Part shown: in pieces, positions 13,338 to 21,907 of the stretch
How positions within the stretch are numbered: position 1 is the stretch's first letter
Layout of the letters: every line of letters begins with the position of its first letter
Origin: an uncultured Ruminococcus sp.
GTDB taxonomy: Bacteria; Bacillota; Clostridia; Oscillospirales; Ruminococcaceae
Length of the DNA stretch: 41,294 nucleotides
NCBI GenBank assembly: GCA_947169885.1
Contig: CAMVRM010000028.1
Location: 1 to 41,294, forward strand
Reading direction: 5' to 3'
Translations under genes and position numbers: made by a program
The notes under the pieces: model-generated
Databases searched by the model: none
Told to the model about the DNA's origin: nothing
The model's input: the letters and a program-made list of their open reading frames with translations, nothing else

Positions 13338-14225
13338 ATGCCTGAGGAGAAAAGCACGAAAGTTACGATAGACGGTGACACCCTTGTGCGCTACGAGGGC
13401 GCTGACAGAGAATTTGTTATCCCCGACGGTATACGAGTTATCGGGAAACACGCTTTTTCCGATAATATGACCCTTTCTTCGGTCACTGTGCCGCACGGGG
13501 TCGAGGTGATCGAGGAGGAAGCCTTCGCCGAATGCAGGGCACTCAACGAGATACACCTCCCCAACACCGTTGACACGATAGGCAGATGCGCTTTCACACG
13601 CTGTCAGAGCCTTATAAGCATCGAACTGCCCGTCAGCGTCAAGGACTTCGGCGAGGCGGTCTTTCGCTACTGCACACGGCTTTTAAGGGTCGAACTGCCC
13701 GTCAACATCAAGGAACTGAAAGCCGCCACTTTCGAGATGTGTACTTCCCTCGAGGAGATAGAAGTCCCCGACAGGATACGCAACATCGGTGAGGGGGCTT
13801 TCAGAGGCTGTTCAAATCTGCGCAGGGTCGAACTGTCGGTAAAGCTTGAAAAGATAGGCAAACAGGCGTTCAAGGACTGCACGGCGCTCACCTCGATACA
13901 GCTCCCCCACTCGCTGGGATTCATGGGCTACGATTCGCAGGGGGCGTTTGACGGCTGTACTTCGCTGGAACGTATCGAGATAGGTTCTGACACCTATTTT
14001 GACCCCGACTGCGGCATTTTCGACCACTGTCCCAAACTGCTGGACATTCGCTATCAGCATCTTGACGATCCCGACAACATAAGAGTTTTCCCGGCCTACT
14101 TAAAGAAGATACGTGAACGTCAGATAGAATGGCAGTCGCACAAAAAATGCACCTACTGCGGCGGCGACTTCTCAGGCGTGATAAAAAAAGTCTGTCGTGT
14201 CTGCGGCAAACCCAAAGCGTACTAG
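13338..14225 (+). CDS. BspA-like leucine-rich repeat protein with C-terminal zinc ribbon
   Basis: Residues about 20-250 of this 295-residue protein consist of about nine LRR_5 (BspA/Treponema type) repeats of about 23 residues, with the pattern aFxxCxxLxxIxLPxxvxxIG. The C-terminus carries two CxxC pairs (CTYCGG and CRVCGK) that would form a zinc ribbon. There is no signal peptide, sorting motif or membrane segment. It should therefore be cytosolic, unlike the many secreted BspA-like surface proteins. The role is probably protein binding. AAAGGAGG lies ten bases before the ATG. Confidence 0.8.
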   Translation: MPEEKSTKVTIDGDTLVRYEGADREFVIPDGIRVIGKHAFSDNMTLSSVTVPHGVEVIEEEAFAECRALNEIHLPNTVDTIGRCAFTRCQSLISIELPVSVKDFGEAVFRYCTRLLRVELPVNIKELKAATFEMCTSLEEIEVPDRIRNIGEGAFRGCSNLRRVELSVKLEKIGKQAFKDCTALTSIQLPHSLGFMGYDSQGAFDGCTSLERIEIGSDTYFDPDCGIFDHCPKLLDIRYQHLDDPDNIRVFPAYLKKIRERQIEWQSHKKCTYCGGDFSGVIKKVCRVCGKPKAY

Positions 14226-14470
14226 TCCTCGGGCGGACGGCTCGATGCCCTCGCACGAACGATAGTGCAGACCTTTTCATTTGTGCGGCTCGGGGCGGAC
14301 AATGGAGATAAGAGATAAGAGATATTAGCTAATAGATATTTTTTGATATATTCTTTTACATCAAATAAAAAAAGAGATGACCGATGTTTTTTACGTCAGT
14401 CATCTCTTTTTTAATTTCGGCGAAGCCGCTCCTTATTTCTTATTTCTTATTTCTTATTTATTATTTATTT
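14226..14470. repeat. Intergenic gap with repeat tracts and bidirectional terminator
   Basis: Short GAGATAAGAGATAAGAG (about 14310-14330) and TTATTTCTTATTTCTTA (about 14433-14470) tracts of the dispersed repeat type flank a strong hairpin. No gene is visible. Confidence 0.6.
14367..14412. terminator. Bidirectional terminator ending the minus-strand system operon
   Basis: AAAAAAGAGATGAC pairs perfectly with GTCATCTCTTTTTT around a 17-base loop. A and T runs on either side allow termination in both directions: for the LRR gene from the left and for the SH3b-protein operon from the right. Confidence 0.9.
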
Positions 14471-16015
14471 TCATTCATTTGTCGCAAAGATCTCGGCTAT
14501 CGAAAGGTCGGTCGGTACGCTTCCCTCTTCTGCGACAACGCTCTTTATCGTTATGTAAAGTGTGCTTGTTGTAATAGTCTTTGACAGCGTTATCTTGTTC
14601 ATGCGCTTTTCGGGAACGTATTCCAGCACAGCCGTTATCTTTGAGCCGTCATCAAATCTGAATTCGCAGTTCCTGATGTGATACTCCGCTTCTTCAGCAA
14701 ACTTGTCACCGTTATAGATATAAATGGTGTTTATCGTCTGCGGTTCGGAAGCTATAAGAGCAAGTTCATAATCCTCCTCATCGTTCCACGGCATCTTCCA
14801 GCAGGTGTTCAAGTCGAGGTCAATAACTTTTCCCCCGGAATAGCCATCATAAGAAGTATCGGCATAGACCGCTGAGAAATTCGCAATAGGAACGGATGTC
14901 GGTATCGACTGACCGCTGTCATCGGCGGAACTGCTCTCGGAGGAAGTCTGAACGGAAGTCTCTGTCGGAGGTTCTGTTTTTGCTGAGGTGGTGGTGGTGG
15001 TGGTGGTCTTTTTGGTGGTAGTCTCGGGGAGTTTGCTTATGAGATACTTCTTGCAGACCCAGCCGTATTTCTTGTTGAACAGCACATATACCCACGTTTC
15101 GCCAGTTGACGGGTCATAATAGTCGGCATATATCTCAACCTTGTTGTGGCGCTTTATGAGGTCTTTCTTTTCGTAGTCGAAACCGGGACCGTAACGCAGC
15201 TGAAGCCCTTCTTCGTCAACATCGGCATACATTATGCCCGAGGGGTTTGTGCCCTGAGGATAAACTTCGGTAGGCTTGTTCCACATACACGATTCAGAAG
15301 CCCAGCCCGAATAGCCGTTATAGGTGACATACGCCCATGTATCCTTTTCGCCCTCGTTGTATATCTCAGCCACAACGTCAACGCCCTGACCTGCGGGTAT
15401 GCCCTCATAGACGATCTTGTATCTCTTGTCGGGACCCGAACGTATTCTCAGCGATTCATACTTGTGGTTCACATACATCGTGCGTATGAACTCCTTTTCG
15501 TTCGGAGTGACGATCGCATTGTAATCAGTTTTGGTGGTAGTGGCGGCAGTAGTTGTTGCCGCAGTTGTTGATGCAGAAGTAACGGAAGGCGTAACAGGCG
15601 AAGGATTTGTTGCCGTAGTTTCGGGCTGAACGCTCTCGGCTATGACTTCCTGCTCTATGACCGCACCGCTTGTTGCGATAGTCCGCCTTGAATAGACTTC
15701 GCCTGCGCTGTCATCAGTTTCAAGACCCTTTTTCGAGAAGATCGAGATCGAAAGTATCACCGCACCGACTATCACCACACCGACTGCAACAGCCGCAGCA
15801 ACGCTCTTGGTGTGTGAGACAGATGCAGAACTATCGTTGCCGTCAGCGTTCGTTTCAGCCGTCTGAATGCCGCTGTCGGGAGCGGCGCTCACATCTGCAT
15901 ACGGGTCAAACGACTCGCCCTGTTCTGACGGGTCAAAAACTTCATCGAACCCAAATGTCTCAGCAAGGTTCTCGTCAGCCGAGCCATTATTGTTATCATA
16001 ATAATTACGTGCCAT
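14471..16015 (-). CDS. Membrane-anchored protein with two SH3b domains and a C-terminal beta-sandwich-like domain
   Basis: The 514-residue product has an acidic cytoplasmic N-terminus (1-70), one membrane segment (71-93) and a Thr/Ser-rich spacer (about 130-165). Two bacterial SH3 domains follow (about 183-245, SLRIRSGPDKRYK, and 268-327, LQLRYGPGFDYEKK), each ending in a YSGW/YGWV-type strand. After a second Thr-rich linker with a (ACC)n microsatellite lies a domain (about 380-514) reminiscent of discoidin-type binding folds (GGKVIDLDLNTCWKMP). The extracellular part probably binds cell-wall peptide or glycan. GAGGGG eight bases upstream sets the ATG. It is the last gene of the minus-strand kinase/phosphatase operon, suggesting an envelope-sensing or anchoring role. 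Confidence 0.8.
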   Translation of the reverse strand: MARNYYDNNNGSADENLAETFGFDEVFDPSEQGESFDPYADVSAAPDSGIQTAETNADGNDSSASVSHTKSVAAAVAVGVVIVGAVILSISIFSKKGLETDDSAGEVYSRRTIATSGAVIEQEVIAESVQPETTATNPSPVTPSVTSASTTAATTTAATTTKTDYNAIVTPNEKEFIRTMYVNHKYESLRIRSGPDKRYKIVYEGIPAGQGVDVVAEIYNEGEKDTWAYVTYNGYSGWASESCMWNKPTEVYPQGTNPSGIMYADVDEEGLQLRYGPGFDYEKKDLIKRHNKVEIYADYYDPSTGETWVYVLFNKKYGWVCKKYLISKLPETTTKKTTTTTTTSAKTEPPTETSVQTSSESSSADDSGQSIPTSVPIANFSAVYADTSYDGYSGGKVIDLDLNTCWKMPWNDEEDYELALIASEPQTINTIYIYNGDKFAEEAEYHIRNCEFRFDDGSKITAVLEYVPEKRMNKITLSKTITTSTLYITIKSVVAEEGSVPTDLSIAEIFATNE

Positions 16016-16034
16016 AGTATTTTCCCCTCACAGA

Positions 16035-17657
16035 TCAGCCGTCCGTACCGCCCTCGGGCATGAGTACCAGAAGCCATTTGAAGCCGCTGTTATCCATATC
16101 TAATGTAACAGCCATGCCGATCGTTTCAAAATTCCTGTTAAGGCATATCGTGTTCATGACCTCACGATCGAGCGATGCCAAAAACGCCGAGTGTTCCGCA
16201 TAAGTCTTGTCGGAAACGATAAATATGCTGTCGATAAGCTCGCTTGACAAAATTTCAATGCCGCAAGCCTCAGCCGCCGACTTTACCGCCGATACCGAAA
16301 CATCTCCGCCGCCCGAAAGAAGCTGTTCCGCAAGCAGATATGCACGCCTGCTCTCACGCAGTACCGATGAGCCTGCTGAGGCACGGTCACGGTTTATCTC
16401 TTTCACGAGCGCTTTTTTCTCATATTCTGCCGCAGAAACGGCAAGTGCATTTATGTCACAGCTGTCGGGCAATATGCCGTTTTGTTTCTTTGCGAGCGAG
16501 AACGCCGAAGATCCGTCCTCAGCCGCCATATATTCGCCCCTGCGCTTTTTCAGGTCGATCCATTTTGTGTAAACGCCGCAGAGCATATCTTCATAGCTTT
16601 CGTCAAACTCACTGCTGAAAGCTTTTATGTTCCGCTCGTTGTGTTCGATGACTTCCGCACAGGTCTTGTAGTCCTCAACGCTCATAAGAAGCGAAATGTA
16701 GTTTTTAAAACTGCCGCAGACTGTTTCCGCAAGTCCTGCCGAAGCGAACCTGTCGGAAAACTTTGCCGCAAATTCAAAAGCGTTGTCGGTGTCCCCGAAA
16801 GAATATTCAGCCGCAAGACTGCTGACCTGCTTTGTCACGCATTTTTCGAGGGAAAGTTCAAGATATTCCCCGAACTCACTGTCATTTGCGTAAAAATCCT
16901 CAGCCGAAAGTATCAGCTCTGCACAGCTTTCATATTCGCCGTCCGTCATAAGCGAAGCGACTGTGTTTTCAAGTTTGCCCTCAAACTCCGAACAACTTTC
17001 GCCGCAAAGTCCGATAAAATATTCACGGTCTTTTTCCGAGCCGCAGTTTTCGATAAAGCGTCCCGCTTCTGCAAAGTAGTCATTCAGGCTCTTTTTCGCC
17101 GCAGTTTCGTCAAGATATTCCGCCGCACGCTCAAAACAGCGCTCTTTCAGTTCGTCAGCTTTTTCAAGGCTCTGCTCGTCCTCGGGCGAAAGCTCATCAA
17201 ACAGTGCAAGTGCTTTTGCACATGACAAAATAACGTCTTTCTCGTCCCCGATAAGCATTTCGATCTTCTCACAGCATTCCCGTGAAGCGGCGATATTTTC
17301 TATCTGCGCAAGTGCCGTTTCAGCCGAAGTTTTATAACCCAGCTTTTCAAGCCCGTCAAAACGGTGTACACGCTTTAAGGCTTTTTCACAGCTTATTTTT
17401 CCTGCCGCACAGCATTCTGCCGCATCATCTGTTTCCTCACGAATGAGCTTTGAGACTTCTTCCGACGGGCTTATGTCATGCGCCTTGATAAGTTCCACTG
17501 CACGTTCATGCTCGCCGTTCAGCATCATTCGGGCGGCGACAGTTCCGTTCATGAGCAATGCCTGATAAAGTATGACAGCCCCCGTCTGGACTGCAAGCAA
17601 TATCCCTGCGGCAGTCTCAAAAGCAAAACCTTTTTTCATACCCCTGTCATCAGCCAT
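16035..17657 (-). CDS. Membrane protein with helical region and C-terminal CAP/SCP-like domain
   Basis: The 540-residue product has one N-terminal membrane segment (about residues 14-34 from MADDRG) and a long, mainly helical, Cys- and Glu-rich region with repeat-like character (about 50-400). Its C-terminal domain of about 130 residues has a CAP/SCP-type opening helix (LVKEINRDRASAGSSVL) and a closing strand pair (MAVTLDMDNSGFKWLLVLM). Most of the protein should lie outside the membrane. GGGAGG eight bases before the ATG at 17657 supports this start; an upstream in-frame ATG at 17687 lacks a ribosome binding site. The neighbour upstream (18514-17687) has the same layout in a shorter form, so the two may be paralogues. 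Confidence 0.7.
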   Translation of the reverse strand: MADDRGMKKGFAFETAAGILLAVQTGAVILYQALLMNGTVAARMMLNGEHERAVELIKAHDISPSEEVSKLIREETDDAAECCAAGKISCEKALKRVHRFDGLEKLGYKTSAETALAQIENIAASRECCEKIEMLIGDEKDVILSCAKALALFDELSPEDEQSLEKADELKERCFERAAEYLDETAAKKSLNDYFAEAGRFIENCGSEKDREYFIGLCGESCSEFEGKLENTVASLMTDGEYESCAELILSAEDFYANDSEFGEYLELSLEKCVTKQVSSLAAEYSFGDTDNAFEFAAKFSDRFASAGLAETVCGSFKNYISLLMSVEDYKTCAEVIEHNERNIKAFSSEFDESYEDMLCGVYTKWIDLKKRRGEYMAAEDGSSAFSLAKKQNGILPDSCDINALAVSAAEYEKKALVKEINRDRASAGSSVLRESRRAYLLAEQLLSGGGDVSVSAVKSAAEACGIEILSSELIDSIFIVSDKTYAEHSAFLASLDREVMNTICLNRNFETIGMAVTLDMDNSGFKWLLVLMPEGGTDG

Positions 17658-17686
17658 AACACTCGCCTCCCCCGTGGCTGAACGCA

Positions 17687-18514
17687 TTATTTAAGTGCGG
17701 CGGCTTCTGCAAATATCATTATGGAGTTTGTTGCCTTGTCATAGACCACCCCTGCCCCGAACCTTTTAAGATCGTCAGAGGTATAAAGCTTGTTTCGTGC
17801 ATCATCAGAGAGCATTTCGATAAAATCATCTGCCGTTATGCACTTCCCTGCACCTGCCGCATAAAAACTGAGTTCACTCACGTCAATGCCGAGAGCCTTT
17901 GTCTTTGCCATTATGTCATCATCGCTGTATTCCGAGGTGCTGCCCTTTTCCGCAAAGTCTTTGCAAAGATCGTTGAGTGCGGTGTCTTTCGGGAAAAGTT
18001 CGCAGGAATTTTCCGCTCTTTTCTGATTGATGATGCTCAGCAGATATTCCGTCTCAAAGTTTTCAAGACTTGTATAGATGCTCTGCATATCAAAGCTTCT
18101 GTCAAGTTCTGCTATCCTCAGTCCGACCGACACTGCCGAAATATCGCCCGAAAGATAATTGTGTCTTTCGTTCTGGATAGCAAGGCAGTTTCTGAGTTCA
18201 CGCTCGGGGCTGTAACCTTTTTGGATAAGCAGGTCAACAAATTTCAACAGCTGTTCGCCTTTTTCCGAACCTGCCGTGTCGGAATATTTGTCAAGCTTCT
18301 GCGGCAGTTCAGATGCCACCCAGCTTTTTATCTTTTCCGAGTTTTTTATGTCCTTTTCATTCATGAGCTGTGCGGCTGACTTATAATCCTCTTTTTCAAG
18401 CTTTTTTATAACGCCTGCCTCGGGCGGGATAAATGACTTTCCGAACACAAGTATGACCGTCTGCAATACTATCAGCACAATAAGTATCAGCTCGGGCAGT
18501 ATCTTATTTTTCAT
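17687..18514 (-). CDS. Membrane protein with degenerate CAP/SCP-like domain
   Basis: The 275-residue product has an N-terminal membrane segment (about 5-25, LPELILIVLIVLQTVILVFG), a helical stalk and a C-terminal region beginning YLLSIINQKRAENSCELFP. That region resembles the first helix of CAP/SCP (cysteine-rich secretory) domains, and it ends in FGAGVVYDKATNSIMIFAEA. The canonical CAP His/Glu catalytic-like residues are not evident, so a binding role is more likely than an enzymatic one. The start overlaps the stop of the preceding gene as ATGA (18511-18514), so it is translationally coupled within the operon. Confidence 0.7.
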   Translation of the reverse strand: MKNKILPELILIVLIVLQTVILVFGKSFIPPEAGVIKKLEKEDYKSAAQLMNEKDIKNSEKIKSWVASELPQKLDKYSDTAGSEKGEQLLKFVDLLIQKGYSPERELRNCLAIQNERHNYLSGDISAVSVGLRIAELDRSFDMQSIYTSLENFETEYLLSIINQKRAENSCELFPKDTALNDLCKDFAEKGSTSEYSDDDIMAKTKALGIDVSELSFYAAGAGKCITADDFIEMLSDDARNKLYTSDDLKRFGAGVVYDKATNSIMIFAEAAALK

Positions 18515-19560
18515 TCTTCTTCACTTCCGTCACTGACAATATATTTGTAATAATACGTTTTCTCTTCGCCAAGAACCTCTTCAGAACCCTTATAGATATA
18601 GCTCTTGTTGCCCTGCTCATCGTAGTATACGCCATCATATTCCAAGCGTGTATCGTCCTCCGGATCTGTGCTGACTAAGGCACAAGTTCCGTCATAGGCA
18701 GGCTTAAAATAATTTGTCTCACCATTATAATAATAAGCAATAAGCACAAGTTCCTTTTCGTTCTGATCCTGCATGAGGCTGAAAGGAAGATCAACAAATT
18801 CTTCCTCATCCTCAAACTTAATTTCCTCATCGACTTCAAGTAAGCCGTTACTGCGTGCGTATTCCGTGTCCACATCTGAAACAGACGAACTGTCATCCTC
18901 TTTCTTACCGGAAGTTTTTTCCTTGCTGTCGGTGTCTTCCTGTTCGCTGTCAATGCTGTCAGCATCATCTGCCTTGCTTTCTTTGTCAGCTTCTTCAAGG
19001 TCTTGGGGCTTCTTCTTTTTGGATTTGGTTTCTTCCGCCTTACTGCTGTCATCGGACTCATCGGAGGCAGTGTCGTCAGCTTCTTCCGAAACATCTTCCT
19101 GAACAGCCTCAGCTTCTTCGTCACTGTCCTTACTGCTGTAAACTTCGTCACGAAGGGCTTTTACCTCTTTCGCATATGAACTGTTGTCCTTTTCAAGTTC
19201 CTTATAGTCATTTTTAAGCATAAGATACTTGATGCACAGCACCAGCGAACAAACCGCAAAGCCCACCGCAAGCACCGAGGCAATAACAGCGATGATCTTT
19301 GGCTTTGATGATCTTTCGGAATGCCTATGGCGCTCCCCTGCATCACAGCTTTCACTCTGCGGAGCATACACCCCTGCGCTCCGTGCGGAAATATCCATGG
19401 GTATCTCAGGTTCAGGCGCATGATGCTTATTAGTCTGCACCTGCTCCGCTTCATCGTCCTCCGATGAATAAAACTCATAATTCCTGATGATCTTCAATAT
19501 CTCGGGTGTGAGCGTTGATTCATAGCTGTTGCTTCTTGGCTCAAAACTATTCATTATCAC
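18511..19560 (-). CDS. Single-pass membrane protein with long acidic Ser/Asp/Glu-rich linker
   Basis: The 349-residue product has a cytoplasmic N-terminus of about 85 residues and one membrane segment (about 88-112, IIAVIASVLAVGFAVCSLVLCI). A short coiled-coil-like stretch follows, then about 110 residues dominated by Asp, Glu, Ser and Lys, and a C-terminal domain of about 110 residues rich in Tyr and Asp. The acidic serine tract would be an unusual extracytoplasmic spacer if the topology is N-in. Start codon: GTG at 19560 overlaps the preceding stop, while ATG at 19554 has the better spacing from AGAGG. Its place between the zinc-finger gene and the CAP-like genes suggests it is a structural part of the same membrane assembly. 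Confidence 0.7.
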   Translation of the reverse strand: MIMNSFEPRSNSYESTLTPEILKIIRNYEFYSSEDDEAEQVQTNKHHAPEPEIPMDISARSAGVYAPQSESCDAGERHRHSERSSKPKIIAVIASVLAVGFAVCSLVLCIKYLMLKNDYKELEKDNSSYAKEVKALRDEVYSSKDSDEEAEAVQEDVSEEADDTASDESDDSSKAEETKSKKKKPQDLEEADKESKADDADSIDSEQEDTDSKEKTSGKKEDDSSSVSDVDTEYARSNGLLEVDEEIKFEDEEEFVDLPFSLMQDQNEKELVLIAYYYNGETNYFKPAYDGTCALVSTDPEDDTRLEYDGVYYDEQGNKSYIYKGSEEVLGEEKTYYYKYIVSDGSEEE

Positions 19561-19964
19561 ATGACCTCTATCAAATTCTTGATGTTGAATATCAGCAAAA
19601 CGATATTCGCCGCCGCAAGCATTATCCTCACAGCTATCCTGCCTGCCGAAAGCCCGTCTGCGGTCTTTGTCTTTTCAGACACAGCTGATCTTGCTTCACT
19701 GCCGCTTACGGGTGAATAGCTCTCGCCAGAAGTGCCGTCATCATCGTAACTCGGATAACTGTTTTCAAAAAGTGAGCTGTCACTTCCTGCCGCCCTGCTC
19801 CCGAAATGGTTCTTAGGCTGTTGAAATACCTTTTCGGGCATGACAGGCTGTTGTATAACAGGCACGGTCGGTCTTTCCCCACCGCATATTATGCAGTATC
19901 GGTCAGAACCCGAATTATAAGTCTCACACTGACTGCATCTCCACTGATCCTGCTGTTCGCTCAT
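19557..19964 (-). CDS. Tail-anchored protein with N-terminal RanBP2-type zinc finger
   Basis: Residues 8-27 of this 135-residue protein (WRCSQCETYNSGSDRYCIIC) fit the RanBP2-type zinc finger pattern W-x-C-x2-C-x3-N-x6-C-x2-C exactly. A Pro/Ser-rich linker of about 70 residues follows, then one C-terminal membrane segment (about 108-130, IAVRIMLAAANIVLLIFNI), making a tail-anchored topology with the finger in the cytosol. RanBP2 fingers bind ubiquitin or single-stranded RNA in eukaryotes; in bacteria they are mostly protein-binding adaptors. The start overlaps the kinase stop (ATGA), so it may link the soluble kinase to the membrane. Confidence 0.75.
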   Translation of the reverse strand: MSEQQDQWRCSQCETYNSGSDRYCIICGGERPTVPVIQQPVMPEKVFQQPKNHFGSRAAGSDSSLFENSYPSYDDDGTSGESYSPVSGSEARSAVSEKTKTADGLSAGRIAVRIMLAAANIVLLIFNIKNLIEVM

Positions 19965-20950
19965 ACGTCAAAATCCTCCGCCGCATACCAGCTGTCTGTT
20001 TCTTCCTCGGGAAATTCAGGCTCGTCTGCGCTGTCATCAGGCGGCATCTCGGGAAGTCCGTTCATCTTTTTCAGTTCCTCAAAGACCTCATTCACAGATA
20101 TGCGCCTGTCGGGGTCTTTTTCGAGCATCTTTGAGATAAGTTCACGCAAAGCTGTGGGTATGCGCTCACACAGTTCAGGCGTGTTACCGTTCAGGACGGC
20201 TTCATAAACATATGAATCGTCACTGCCAAGCTCGGGAAGCCTGCCGCAGAGAAGCTGATGAAAAACTATCCCCAGTGCAAAAACATCGACTTTCGGCGTG
20301 AGCTTTGCAGGCTCGCCGATCATCGCAAGAAAAGTCTCGGGAGCGTAATACACAGGGTCGCCCTGTATCTCACCTCTTTCAGGCACTGCGCTTTCAAGAT
20401 ACGATGCGTCAAAATCTATGACCTTGACGGTCAGTCTGTCATTTGTTGTTTTCTTGACGATAAGGTTATCGAGTTTTACGTCTGCGTGAACAAGCCCGTT
20501 TTCCGCAAGCTTTGAAAAGCAAAGCCCCAGCACTTTGAGCATGACAAGCTTTTGTGCGATAGAGCATGAAGCTATCTGCCTGAGCGTGAGTTCCGAACTT
20601 TCAACATAATCGGTTATGAGATAATAATGACTGCGTTCTCTGAAAAACAGCACAGGCGTGACAAGGTTTCCCGTCTGCGACTCTATGATCTTTTTATAAA
20701 CAGCCGTTCTTCCGCTGAACCATTCGGCACAGCGTTTTTTCTTGCGCATTATCGTATCTTCTGAAAGTCCTGCGTCCGCAGTCGGATAAACGGGATTTAT
20801 GAACTGCTTGATAAAAAAGCGCCTGCCGTCTTTTATACAGCTTCCCCACCTTGAAAATCCGCCGTTGTCAGCTTTGAGCGGTTCGGTTATGGTGTAGCCT
20901 CTGAGCGTATACGGCGTGAAGCCGCCGATCTCGGAATTTAGTTCTGCCAT
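19961..20950 (-). CDS. Serine/threonine protein kinase of a TerY-P-like triad
   Basis: The 329-residue protein has a complete protein-kinase core. It has a glycine loop (ADNGGFSRWG, 27-36), ATP-binding Lys48 (FFIKQF), catalytic loop HADVKLDN (155-162; HAD instead of HRD, with Asp157, Lys159 and Asn162 kept), and the metal-binding DFD (179-181, instead of DFG). APE lies at 203-205 and DVFALG in the F helix. The C-terminal tail of about 45 residues is acidic. It has no membrane segment. It overlaps the PP2C gene by 13 bases and is followed with ATGA overlaps by the zinc-finger gene. Kinase, PP2C and vWA adjacency matches the TerY-P triad described for tellurite/stress-linked systems by Anantharaman, Iyer and Aravind; ter genes themselves are absent here. 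Confidence 0.85.
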   Translation of the reverse strand: MAELNSEIGGFTPYTLRGYTITEPLKADNGGFSRWGSCIKDGRRFFIKQFINPVYPTADAGLSEDTIMRKKKRCAEWFSGRTAVYKKIIESQTGNLVTPVLFFRERSHYYLITDYVESSELTLRQIASCSIAQKLVMLKVLGLCFSKLAENGLVHADVKLDNLIVKKTTNDRLTVKVIDFDASYLESAVPERGEIQGDPVYYAPETFLAMIGEPAKLTPKVDVFALGIVFHQLLCGRLPELGSDDSYVYEAVLNGNTPELCERIPTALRELISKMLEKDPDRRISVNEVFEELKKMNGLPEMPPDDSADEPEFPEEETDSWYAAEDFDV

Positions 20951-21894
20951 TTTCTGTAATATTCCTTTTTATATTTTGTCCACTGGGAATAAAGCATTTC
21001 TTCCTCGGTGTTCTCGTCTATGAATTTTATGTATTCGTCATAAAGCTGATGAAGTCTGGGGTAATAATATTTCTTGCATTGCTCAAAGCTGTCAAAGCCG
21101 TAAACTGCTATCGCCGCCGTGAAGTCATCACCTGCGATGTTGCGTGAGATCTCGATGAACTTGTCCCGCCAGTCATTTGGCGAAGAAGCATAGCACAGCG
21201 ATTCCAGCAGATAGTATTCAAATTGTATAGGCGTTGAGTAATAGCCGAAACTGCCGTCTGTAAAAACTGCCGCAATGACAGGTTTTTTAATTGTCATGCG
21301 TTTTTCGTGAAGCACGAAATCCCTGTCAGCGCAGATAACGTTCGAGAGTTTGCTGTCGTTCCTCAGATTTTCAAAAGCGTCCTCATCGGTCGAAAGGTCA
21401 TCGGAAGTCACCTGCATCATGCCCCTGTTGTCGATAAGATAGCCTCTTGAATCCCCTGCCCAGATAAATTCGCATTCAAGGCTGTCCTCAGCCTGTAAAA
21501 AAGCGGCTATCGCTGCGGTGGTCGGCATAGTTCTGAGCATATTGCTGCTTATCGTACTTTTTGCGGAACTTTTTTTAACAAGTTCGCTTATCTCATGGAA
21601 GTTGTCTTCAAGTGCGCTTTTAAGATAACTACTGTCATCACCGTCGAACCTGAAACACTCGGCATGATAAAAGCTGTCGGTAACAGCCGCCGCACAAGCC
21701 GCCGCAAGCCTTGCTCCCGACTGACCGCCAATATATGAATAGGTGTCAGAACCCATTCCTCCGCATCCGTCAAAGACCGAGATAAAACCCTTGTCCTTCA
21801 TATCAAAAGCATAAGCAAAGCCGTCCTCGCCCTCGCCGATCCTGAATTCGCAGCAAAAACCCGTTACTGCCGTTGGGAATCTGAAATCGTTCAT
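20938..21894 (-). CDS. PP2C-type protein phosphatase of the triad
   Basis: The 318-residue product shows PP2C (PPM) metal-binding motifs in order: FDGCGGMG near residue 41-48, an IWAGDSRGYL motif near the middle, VFTDGSF, and GDDFTAAIAVYG near residue 255. These supply the aspartates that bind two Mn2+/Mg2+ ions, so it should be active against phospho-Ser/Thr. The last 45 residues are an added, charged helical tail ending KKEYYRKWQN. It is encoded between the vWA and the kinase and presumably opposes the kinase. The gap to the vWA stop is 13 bases. Confidence 0.87.
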   Translation of the reverse strand: MNDFRFPTAVTGFCCEFRIGEGEDGFAYAFDMKDKGFISVFDGCGGMGSDTYSYIGGQSGARLAAACAAAVTDSFYHAECFRFDGDDSSYLKSALEDNFHEISELVKKSSAKSTISSNMLRTMPTTAAIAAFLQAEDSLECEFIWAGDSRGYLIDNRGMMQVTSDDLSTDEDAFENLRNDSKLSNVICADRDFVLHEKRMTIKKPVIAAVFTDGSFGYYSTPIQFEYYLLESLCYASSPNDWRDKFIEISRNIAGDDFTAAIAVYGFDSFEQCKKYYYPRLHQLYDEYIKFIDENTEEEMLYSQWTKYKKEYYRKWQN

Positions 21895-21907
21895 ATCCTG
21901 CCCGTCC

